From the NCBI RefSeq assembly GCF_047663525.1, contig NC_092599.1, positions 25,415,501 through 25,479,500 on the forward strand: a stretch of DNA of 64,000 bases, given 5' to 3'. A program made the translations under genes and the position numbers. The DNA comes from Anas platyrhynchos (taxonomy: Eukaryota > Chordata > Aves > Anseriformes > Anatidae). The notes below the pieces were generated by a model. The model was not told the DNA's origin. It ran no database searches and worked only from the letters and a program-made list of their open reading frames with translations. Positions 36,143-42,627 of the stretch are shown piece after piece. Position 1 is the stretch's first letter. Every line of letters starts with the position of its first letter.

Positions 36143-38500
36143 GAAACTGTAACTGTAATTGCTTCATAATACAATGGAATAAAAGCCATTTCAAACAGCA
36201 AGTTTTTCAATATCACGTAACTAATTATCTAAGTTGCTGTTTTATAAAGATTTAAACAGCACTTGATACCCACATCTACTGCTACTGTAAAGCAGCATGA
36301 TAGTGATCTTGATTTCTCCAGTCTACTTCATATTCACTTAGCTTTTCTAAAGTACTTTAGAGAACAGAATAGCAGAATACAGCAACGCGTATTACCTTTT
36401 AGCAAGTTCATATTCCTTTATTTCAAAATACAGCTTAGCGAACTGGAATCCTTTCAACGATTTCTGAACGGAAAACACACAACAAGCACATTTTAGATGT
36501 ACAACACTTTCAAAGTAATTGCATAGGAAGACCCTTCTGATACTTTTTGAGAGACTGAATTTGATAACTAGTTATCAGCTCCAGTCCGCTCCTCATAACC
36601 AAAGTTTTGTTTTTGAAAGATGTGGGATTTGGAAAACAATGCTTTTCCTGTAACTGGCCAAGGCTACAAACGTGAAATTGAGGTTACTGGTGAAGCAAGC
36701 AACAAGCCTTAATACTTGTGACATTTCACAACCACTTCTTACTGAAGAGTGTAGAAGAAGTAGAAGAAGAGAGTCTGCTACATTTAAAGTACAGCCTGTT
36801 TTTTTCCCCCAATGTAACAATGTTGCAAAAAGAACCCCTAAAATCTGACAGAGTAAACAAAAAAGATGGTACTTAGTCCTGGTCTAGTACATATCACTCA
36901 CAACTGTTTCAAGATAGGTAAAATGTTTTCTTCCCACCTAAGAAATCCCACCTACTCTCAGTTTATATACAAAATGCATCAATACAGTAATTTATTTCTG
37001 ATGTCATCAGTCTGAGATAGCTTGAACACACTTGTTCTGGGGATGAAAGACGAAAGGTATTTAAGGAGGAATAAAACAAGGAAACGAAAGCGAGAAAAAG
37101 CAAAACAGAAAACTGAGCAAGCAAGAGGGCAAGATGGGAGAAGCACGGGCAGGAGGAAATGAGTCAAAGGAAAGAGCTAGAGAACTACAAAGTCACAAGC
37201 AAAAACTTCAAGGTAGAAGCTATTTTTAAATATGTATTTAAAATCCGAGCTCCCAACATCGGATCAAAAAGCAGGTTTTGTCTGTGAACTCCAAACTACT
37301 GGAGGTAGTTAGGCCCAACGACGCAAAACATTCGAAATACACTCAAATTGCTACTCCCCACCCCTCCCCCACCCCCAAGTGATCTATGTAAAACTTTAAG
37401 TGAATTTCAATGAAAACAGGCCTCCGCGTTTTCGGTCCATCTTTTCAGGTATCACTGACACGCCAGAGCGGACTCACGCTTGACACCTTGCGGACAGGGA
37501 TGAAAAGCAACCTCAAAAGAAACGCTTGCAGCCTTGGCAGACCCTTCCCTCCGAAATCAACACAACAAGGAAACCAGTAACTATTCCCTCGGTGGACTGT
37601 GCTACACAGTCAGCTGTAAGCATCGCTCGAAAGTCAAAACTAAACGCGTCCGGTGGCCTTGAGCACAAGAAGAGGAGAGGAAATATTTTGTGTCGAGGCC
37701 ACCGGGGAGTATCAACACTGTGGGAACGTATCAGTGCACCTGGCGGCGATGCACTTGACGCTGTCTAGCCCAAACAGTGCCCAAGTCGAACCCACAAAGT
37801 CACAGGACAGCTTTGCTGCTGCTGCTGCTGCTGCTGGGAAAGGCACCAACCAAAGGCACAGCCCCTGCACGCAGTCCCTACCGGATCACGCTTAGCTCGG
37901 GCACATTCACGCCGCTTCAAAGCAACTCCGAGCGGCAGGCCGGGATCTTTCAGGATTAGGGCCCGCTGAATCGCATCAGGCGGCTGAGCGTTTCCCAGCT
38001 AAAATGGGCACGGGTGGCGTTTGTCATCCCCGGGCCCGCTGGCTGACAGGGAGCGGAGCTGTGCGCCCCCAGCCCCCCTCGCTCGGCGCTGTCGCTTCAG
38101 CGAGCGGCCGGCCAGAAACCTCCACGGCGCCGCACGGAAAGGACACTGAAACTTGAAGGCGGCGCGGTGCTTCGTTTGTGAAGGAAAGTACCTCTCCCTC
38201 GCTCCGGCCCCGAGGAAAGCCCTGCTATAAAACCCCTCCTGTCCGTGAGGCGCCGCGGGGCAGGGGCAGGGGCAGGGGCAGGGGCAGCGGCAGCCCCAAC
38301 CCTCCCCTCACGACGCCGGCCACCCCCCTAGCCCCCCACCCCACCCGGGACCCCACCGGGACCCCACCGGGACCCCCTCCGCCTCCCCCCCCGCCGGCCA
38401 AGGGAAGCGGCGAGGCCTCGCTCACCTCTCTCCGAGAAGCCGCAGAGGCCTGCACGGAGGCGACACAGCGCTCCACCTCGGCCTTGCTGCGCCTCAACAT
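31399..38500 (-). CDS. Predicted RANBP2/CCDC138 chimeric gene, 7 exons, 224 aa
   Basis: Joined minus-strand exons are 38426-38500, 36396-36463, 35767-35878, 34639-34791, 33698-33755, 32468-32541 and 31399-31533. All have AG acceptors and GT donors and keep one frame (phases 0, 2, 0, 0, 1, 0). Residues 1-136 match the RANBP2 N-terminus, the TPR-like helical region of the nuclear-pore cytoplasmic filament protein. Residues 137-142 are still the RANBP2 exon-5 start. From about residue 143 the sequence becomes a different, later coiled-coil protein that I recognise as CCDC138-like. RANBP2 and CCDC138 are adjacent and co-oriented in mammals, so a deletion or unequal exchange could fuse them. Primate RGPD genes are a separate precedent for RANBP2 fusions. 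The RANBP1-like, zinc-finger and cyclophilin domains are absent. The gene may be transcribed from the LTR directly upstream. It could instead be an untranslated pseudogene. Confidence 0.7.
31534..32467. other. Intron 6 of the chimera
   Basis: This GT-AG intron of 934 nt shows no recognisable exon or RNA gene. Confidence 0.75.
32468..32541 (-). CDS. CCDC138: Chimera exon 6: CCDC138-like
   Basis: This 74-nt exon runs from acceptor ccacag to donor CAG followed by gtagga. With the carried G it encodes DNTLPSHLGKSQSNSELQVA and RQNLQ. The last part (ELQVARQNLQ) leads into the coiled coil of exon 7. The assignment rests on frame continuity and on recalled similarity to CCDC138 (LAIARQQLQ-type text). 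Confidence 0.6.
32542..33697. other. Intron 5 of the chimera
   Basis: This GT-AG intron of 1156 nt shows no supported feature. Confidence 0.75.
33698..33755 (-). CDS. Chimera exon 5: fusion exon
   Basis: This 58-nt exon runs from acceptor caatag to donor GTTG followed by gtaaga. It encodes EQLLDC and then KAPSLAELHKYDV. The first six codons, including their phase after YKLK, are exactly how RANBP2 exon 5 begins. The rest does not continue as RANBP2 exon 5, which would be much longer. The remainder fits a CCDC138-type exon end (PSLAEL..YDVG, phase 1), though I hold that part less firmly. The parental breakpoint therefore appears to lie inside the exon, near 33737. Confidence 0.7.
33756..34638. 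other. Intron 4 of the chimera
   Basis: This GT-AG intron of 883 nt has no recognisable content. Small open frames on both strands lack coding features. Confidence 0.75.
34639..34791 (-). CDS. RANBP2: Chimera exon 4: RANBP2 exon 4
   Basis: This 153-nt, phase 0/0 exon runs from acceptor aaactag to donor AAG followed by gtaaat. It encodes 51 residues starting RSVELNPMQKDLVLKIAELL and ending FPGSPAVYKLK. This is the best-conserved exon, with roughly 44 of 51 residues as in human RANBP2 by memory. It establishes the parent gene beyond doubt. Confidence 0.92.
34792..35766. other. Intron 3 of the chimera
   Basis: This GT-AG intron of 975 nt contains no recognisable exon, RNA gene or repeat apart from short C-rich runs near 35330-35355. 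Confidence 0.75.
35767..35878 (-). CDS. RANBP2: Chimera exon 3: RANBP2 exon 3
   Basis: This 112-nt exon runs from acceptor ccatag to donor CAGG followed by gtaagt. With the carried bases it encodes R-YIFTYLSVQKRDARAHRFLG and QIYEAEDNIEEAFGCYR. The framework (YI.TY..VQ.RD..AHRFLG..YE.E) is that of RANBP2, but about 15 of 37 residues differ from the human protein as I recall it. That is far more than in exon 4, suggesting relaxed or altered constraint. Confidence 0.82.
35879..36395. other. Intron 2 of the chimera, with a 34-A run
   Basis: This GT-AG intron of 517 nt contains an uninterrupted A34 tract (36103-36136) followed by gagaaagaaac, and a C9 run near 35942. Otherwise nothing was seen. 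Confidence 0.8.
36103..36136. repeat. A34 homopolymer
   Basis: There are thirty-four consecutive A on the plus strand in intron 2. It could be a retrotransposon tail, but no element body is recognisable beside it. Confidence 0.95.
36396..36463 (-). CDS. RANBP2: Chimera exon 2: RANBP2 exon 2
   Basis: This 68-nt exon runs from acceptor ttcag to donor AAAAG followed by gtaata. It encodes KSLKGFQFAKLYFEIKEYEL and then AK, the first TPR-like helix pair of RANBP2. It ends two bases into a codon, completed by exon 3. Confidence 0.85.
37815..37835. repeat. (GCT)7 microsatellite
   Basis: Seven GCT units lie in intron 1. Confidence 0.95.
38257..38286 (+). repeat. (GGGGCA)5 short tandem repeat
   Basis: Five GGGGCA units on the plus strand lie in intron 1. 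Four or more G-runs with 2-nt loops could form a G-quadruplex in plus-strand DNA; the minus-strand transcript would carry the C-rich complement. Confidence 0.9.
38334..38376. repeat. Short 11-bp GC-rich tandem repeat
   Basis: About three copies of accccaccggg lie in the CpG island. The minus strand, and thus the pre-mRNA, is G-rich and could form a quadruplex. Confidence 0.75.
38426..38500 (-). CDS. RANBP2: Chimera exon 1: RANBP2 start codon exon
   Basis: The exon is 25 codons starting MLRRSKAEVERC, very close to the known RANBP2 start (MRRSKA..VER), and ends at GAG followed by gtgagc. The ATG at 38500-38498 is the only candidate start and lies in a CpG island. One codon (Leu) is inserted after Met compared with the human protein as I remember it. 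The 5' untranslated host sequence is only 23 nt long before LTR sequence begins at 38524. Confidence 0.85.
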
Positions 38501-38590
38501 GGCGACCGCAGCAGCGCCGAGCCTGTCGCGTTAAAGGGGTGTAGCTGATTAACCGTCACGGGCCCGTTTGGATTCAGAGTACTGAACCAG

Positions 38591-38745
38591 TCGGACATTC
38601 ACCAAAACTGGGGGTCCGTTCGGACAATCACCAAAAACGTAATAACCGCCTGGGGGTCCACTCAGACATTCACCAAAAACGTATTAACCACCTGGGGGTC
38701 CGTTCAGACATTCACCAACAATGCATTAACCGTCTGGGGGTCTGG
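38591..38745. repeat. 42-bp tandem repeat in U5 of LTR 1
   Basis: One shortened 29-bp unit and three 42-bp units (38620, 38662, 38704) share tc.gacattcaccaaaaacg and ctgggggtcc. The block is flanked by two further related pieces with gattcagag/aacactgaa. Confidence 0.9.
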
Positions 38746-38831
38746 TTAGATTCAGAACACTGAATTATCACGGATAATCACCCTCACCCAAGTCGCATTA
38801 ATGAAAGCTATCACAATGCAATCAAGTATGG

Positions 38832-38837
38832 TTTATT
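38832..38837 (-). terminator. LTR 1 polyadenylation signal AATAAA
   Basis: Minus-strand AATAAA lies about 250 nt after the TATA box. RNA cleavage near 38815 would end proviral transcripts; host fusion transcripts would have to read through it. Confidence 0.65.
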
Positions 38838-38920
38838 ACAGCAACAGATAATCAGGTTCTTTTGGATTGCCGGCGATAGTGACTGTCTGCAAAAGCAAGC
38901 TAATATGCATGAAATACACA

Positions 38921-39055
38921 GGCGTTATAGGTGTTATAGATGTGACAGGTGTTATAGGTGTTGCAGATGTTATAGGTGTTATAGGTGTTACAGATGTTAT
39001 AGATGTTATAGATGGTATAGATGTTACAGGTGTTATAGGTGTTATAGGTGTTATG
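38921..39055. repeat. 9-bp minisatellite in LTR 1 (15 units)
   Basis: Fifteen units of the type ggtgttata/gatgttata lie between the TATA box and AATAAA, so within the transcribed R region. Because 9 is a multiple of 3, both strands are open here, giving false low-complexity ORFs. Confidence 0.92.
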
Positions 39056-39108
39056 GGTGCACAGCCTAGAAATAAACGCGTTGAAAGGATCAAAGACTCT
39101 ATATAGAG

Positions 39109-39116
39109 ATTTATAA
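39109..39116 (-). promoter_or_regulatory. Putative TATA box of LTR 1
   Basis: The minus strand reads TTATAAAT, followed by a second AT-rich palindrome (ctctatatagag, 39097-39108). A start site would be expected near 39080-39085. Transcripts from it would run through R and U5 into the host exon at 38500. Confidence 0.55.
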
Positions 39117-39863
39117 GCAAATATTCAGATCTCACCCAAAGGCGTCCCAATGGGGGGGGGAAGAGAGGCTCAGCCCGTCGACTGATCCCGGAAGTCAGGA
39201 GGTCCTAAGGATGCTGTATGTCCTCGGGATGGTATCTCCCCTGACGATGGTATCTTCCCTAACATCCCCTCTCTCTTGGGCCAATTTATATTATTTTCTG
39301 TCTTTTAGGTGGAGCTTGAGTGGCTCTAGTCAAGCATATCTTAGTTATGATTGGTGTAAAGTTTTCCCGTCTCCGTTTAAAGTAATAGGCTCCGAGAAAT
39401 TCAGAGCGCATGCTCAGTGAGGGGTGGTCGCACCTTGGAGGCGGGTAGCTTTTGGGATGGAGGTGTGTTTTGGTATTATAATGATATTATAATGAGCAAA
39501 AAGAACACTAGGGTACAGCATTTGTCAAAACGTGACAGGTCTTTGGCTTAGGGTGGCAAAAAGTGCTGCTTTGTGCACAAGAACAATCGAGGTCCCACCT
39601 GATCACAGAGCCTAGCCGTGGTGTCTCCACTCCACTCCACGCTCCGTGGTGTTCCTTAGAGCTAGCACACCAAGTTTCCCCAGCGCGATAGTATCTAAGG
39701 TTGGGAGCCTAGGGAACGCTCAGATAATGCAGTTATGCCCTACCCTGAAAGCCTCTTCAAAGCTGTACCTTTTCCTTAAAAACGTGAATGTTAGTTTTAT
39801 TTTCCTAGTTACTTCAGGCATTTACACCACATAATCCACCCCGTGACTATAGTCACTCAAGCT

Positions 39864-42602
39864 TCACGACAGTTGAAATATGTCGGGGATGTCACATACG
39901 TTCTCGGACTGAGGTTTATCGAGTGTATGTACATTTTGTAGGGATGCTAAACGTTTCATCATAAACCAGAGTTTAACATACAAACTAATTGTCAGTATAA
40001 AACACAATACAGTGAGTATTAGCAGAACAATAACAGGGTGAAGCATCTTGTTGAAGATTCCCTTGGCAGCTGGCGACCATCCAAACAAAGTGTCCCACCA
40101 TCGGTGTCTCTCATCTCTCTTCACTCTTTCCATCACTCGATGTATTTCTTGTGCATCATGATGGACAGTAATCAGAGTCTTTTGTCCATTTTCTCGGACT
40201 TGTGTCATCAGCTGCTTCAGGTCCTCATGTACCAGCAATTTCTTCACCAAGGTGAGGTTCATTCCAATAGGAGTAGGCAGCAGTTCATGAAGCAGAATAT
40301 AATTAGATGCAATAAGTTGATAAGAAGTGACAGGAGCTGAGTATTTAAAATCACATCCTAGAATTTTGGTAAAATTGCAAACACAAACATTAGAGTGATT
40401 ACTGGTATCTACCACTGTATCATCTACGACTATAGAATCACAATGAGTTCTCATACAAACGCAACCTTTCCCAATATATATAAGTACAGTTTCAAGGGTT
40501 TCATTAGGATGTATCTCGAAGTGGCAAATATTTTGCTCAGTGTCAAGACAAATGTCTTGAGATTCCAGCGTGTTACTTTCACAGATGAAACCTTTTTGTT
40601 CACGCACAATGCATGCATTTACATCAATTGTTTGCCACTTTCCTCCCTTTTGATGGGCCCATACTTTATGTTCTTTAGGATAAAGTATAGTTCCATTATG
40701 ATTGAGTCCTAATGCAATAATTGGATATACATTGTATACGGTGGCATTACTTATAGTAAGTATGAAGGCAACAATTTTATCATTTTCTGCATAATGGGTA
40801 AAGTTGACTAATTGCCACCAAGCTTGAAATTCTTTTTCAAATTCTGAAGCATTATCCCAAATCAATTTTCGAATTTCAGTGGGCAAAGTTCCTCCTTCTC
40901 CTTCTCTAATAATAGCTGCTGCTACAGATTGTATCCATAACTGCGCTTGGATACAGCTCAAGGCAAGGGAGGTATTGCCTTGGGCTTTTCCAAGGGCATT
41001 TACAATTAATTGATGATCATTTTCCTCAATTTGTTCCCAATGGGGTAAAATATCTGATAGAAGCCATTGATTTGCTCCTAAAGCCAATAAGGATGATTTT
41101 ATTGGTTGTTCCAATTTCCTTAGGTCATCTGTAGTAGCAGTTACTCTACTCATTAAAACCTCAGCATCAATGCTATTTAATATACCTAATCCTGTCCCTA
41201 ATAACCCAGTTGCATCCCGTGGCACGCGCTGAGATTGTTTTAGAGAACGTCCATGTAACCATGCTAACCAGCCGGTGTAGGCAGTTCTCAGAAAGGTGGT
41301 ACATTTCGAGTTAATTTCAGAGATATTAATGTGCAGCGCTAGCTCTACCCTTTTTAGGGACCAACTAGGGTTAAAGAGAATTTGTTGTTGTCCCACATTT
41401 TTAATTATGTAAGGACCTGTTTTGAAGATGGAGGGAGTTAGACTAATGGGGGGCTGAGTTGGTTCATTTTCAAATATCTGCGGAGGCAGAGGCTTCTTAT
41501 CCTTTGTAGTCGATGATGTTTCTGTATTAACCATGAATTCAAATAATATTTCTGTGCCTCTGTAACCCCAAAGACAGTACACAATTATAGGTTTAGTGAA
41601 AGTAAAATTGTACCAGCAATCAAAATTTGGTTCTGTTATTTTAGTACAATCAGTACTATAATTTTGTGGTCTAGTAGAATCAGTGTATACTGTCTTAATT
41701 TCAGTAGGCCGATTATAAGTGGATCCATTAGTTATTCGACAACCAATTTGTATTAGCTGGCCAGATGTGGCTTGAAGTTCAGCCATTTTTAGAGAATCAT
41801 TCCAACTCCATTCATCTTTCAAAAATGTTTTGTTTCCCTGTAAAACTAAGGTAGATAAATTTAGGCTCCTTTTGTTCTGAGGTGTTCCAATGATTGCGCT
41901 GTATCGTGATAATGCATGATTCCAAGGATCATCATAAGGTGTTATGGTGTCACTGGGTATATTTCTACTTCCATACTGCAGTATATCAAATGTAATGTAT
42001 GGTGTTAGGTCAGGTGGTGTAGTTGGTTCAGGCTCAACCACATCTATTTTGAATCTAAATAGTAGTCCTGTACACCGTGACTGCGACAGGCCTGAACCTG
42101 AGCAGTGTTGTTGCCATATACAAGTTACAATAGTGGGTTCTATCAGGGTAAAATTATACCAACAATCCCACTCATCCGTAGCACAGGATTTTGTAGTCAC
42201 TTGGTTTCCAGATATTGTTATTAATGTGGCTTTCTCGTGAGTCGAGCCATTAACCATTCTACACCCCACTCGGATTTCTTCTCCTGTTCTTCCTTTTAGA
42301 AGCGGAAGCCATCTCTCATCCCAGCCCCACTCGTGTCTCGAAAACACCTCAGTTCCATGCATAACCACGGTAGCTAAGTTTAATTTTTCCTTTAAGGCTT
42401 GCGTTCCCAAAATACCAGTGTATTTAACATAGGCTTGGGACCACAGCCAGCCTGGTTCTCCTTGGCTGTAAACCAGAAGTGATCGCATCAAGGTCAGGGC
42501 GGAGCAAAGTATTATTAATCCAAACTGTTGATTCGTCATCTTCCAGCTGTCCATATGCTGTTCGCTCAGGGTTCCTGTAAACATAAAAAGAAAGAAAAGC
42601 AT
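39864..42602 (-). CDS. env: Env, copy 1 (912 aa)
   Basis: This is an open envelope glycoprotein gene starting 25 nt after the pol stop. Residues 27-45 are hydrophobic and would be the signal peptide, possibly from Met22. The surface part holds two related domains, about 59-185 and 233-357. Each has a CR(M/I).NGST motif, a CWYNFT motif (C147, C329) and four matching cysteines. A proline-rich linker follows (370-390). A basic RVPR at 459-462 precedes a Gly/Leu-rich stretch that could be a fusion peptide, and helical, heptad-like sequence follows. The C-terminal ectodomain is cysteine-rich (664-750). A second basic RVKR (826-829) lies before a tryptophan-rich segment and the membrane span (about 856-880), with a 32-residue tail. 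There are many N-glycosylation sites. I do not recognise the CX6CC motif of gamma-type Env; the family is unclear. Confidence 0.9.
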   Translation of the reverse strand: MLFFLFMFTGTLSEQHMDSWKMTNQQFGLIILCSALTLMRSLLVYSQGEPGWLWSQAYVKYTGILGTQALKEKLNLATVVMHGTEVFSRHEWGWDERWLPLLKGRTGEEIRVGCRMVNGSTHEKATLITISGNQVTTKSCATDEWDCWYNFTLIEPTIVTCIWQQHCSGSGLSQSRCTGLLFRFKIDVVEPEPTTPPDLTPYITFDILQYGSRNIPSDTITPYDDPWNHALSRYSAIIGTPQNKRSLNLSTLVLQGNKTFLKDEWSWNDSLKMAELQATSGQLIQIGCRITNGSTYNRPTEIKTVYTDSTRPQNYSTDCTKITEPNFDCWYNFTFTKPIIVYCLWGYRGTEILFEFMVNTETSSTTKDKKPLPPQIFENEPTQPPISLTPSIFKTGPYIIKNVGQQQILFNPSWSLKRVELALHINISEINSKCTTFLRTAYTGWLAWLHGRSLKQSQRVPRDATGLLGTGLGILNSIDAEVLMSRVTATTDDLRKLEQPIKSSLLALGANQWLLSDILPHWEQIEENDHQLIVNALGKAQGNTSLALSCIQAQLWIQSVAAAIIREGEGGTLPTEIRKLIWDNASEFEKEFQAWWQLVNFTHYAENDKIVAFILTISNATVYNVYPIIALGLNHNGTILYPKEHKVWAHQKGGKWQTIDVNACIVREQKGFICESNTLESQDICLDTEQNICHFEIHPNETLETVLIYIGKGCVCMRTHCDSIVVDDTVVDTSNHSNVCVCNFTKILGCDFKYSAPVTSYQLIASNYILLHELLPTPIGMNLTLVKKLLVHEDLKQLMTQVRENGQKTLITVHHDAQEIHRVMERVKRDERHRWWDTLFGWSPAAKGIFNKMLHPVIVLLILTVLCFILTISLYVKLWFMMKRLASLQNVHTLDKPQSENVCDIPDIFQLS

Positions 42603-42627
42603 GCTCGGTTGTATTCAACCGGCAGGG

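Larger units (their letters stand above)
36464..38425. other. Intron 1 of the chimera (about 2.0 kb)
   Basis: The intron runs from gtgagc to gttcag. Its first ~450 bp are CpG-island sequence. It also holds a (GCT)7 run and GC-rich short repeats listed separately; the rest is unremarkable AT-rich DNA. The 90-120-aa open frames in the GC-rich part are low-complexity by-products of base composition. Confidence 0.8.
37990..38523. promoter_or_regulatory. CpG island around the RANBP2-derived exon 1
   Basis: The region is strongly GC- and CpG-rich (gcgcgg, cggcgc, ccgcgg and similar), unlike the AT-rich surroundings. It spans exon 1 and the start of intron 1, as expected for a housekeeping promoter such as that of RANBP2. 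The island is cut off abruptly at 38524 by retroviral LTR sequence, so the part upstream of the start codon has been lost or displaced. Confidence 0.8.
38524..39831 (-). repeat. LTR 1 (3' LTR of copy 1, next to the host gene)
   Basis: On the minus strand it runs TGTGGTG...CGCGACA, with TGT/ACA ends. The end at 38524 is fixed by comparing the host junction here with the primer-site junctions at 47309 and 56094, which agree only up to ctgtcgcg. The start at 39831 is inferred from the TG after the purine-rich GGGGTGGAT. The likely TATA box at 39116-39109 and AATAAA at 38837-38832 divide it into U3 (about 750 bp), R (about 270 bp) and U5 (about 290 bp). It lies 23 bp upstream of the RANBP2-type ATG and points toward it. 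Confidence 0.85.

Noticed and set aside
38178-38534. 118-aa plus and 91-aa minus proline/glycine-rich frames in the CpG island
   Set aside because: GC-rich low-complexity sequence. Only the first 25 codons of the minus frame are real (exon 1), ending at a good donor.
38836-39150. 104-aa minus and 79-aa plus frames in each LTR with TPITPITS or GVIGVTDVI repeats
   Set aside because: They are the 9-bp minisatellite read in both strands; repeats of a multiple of three stay open by chance.
40038-40712. Plus-strand frames of 98-105 aa opposite env and pol
   Set aside because: Antisense shadows of the long retroviral genes, with no recognisable domain.
42424-42618. 64-aa frame overlapping the env start
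   Set aside because: It lies in another frame of env, and env itself has the longer frame with signal peptide.
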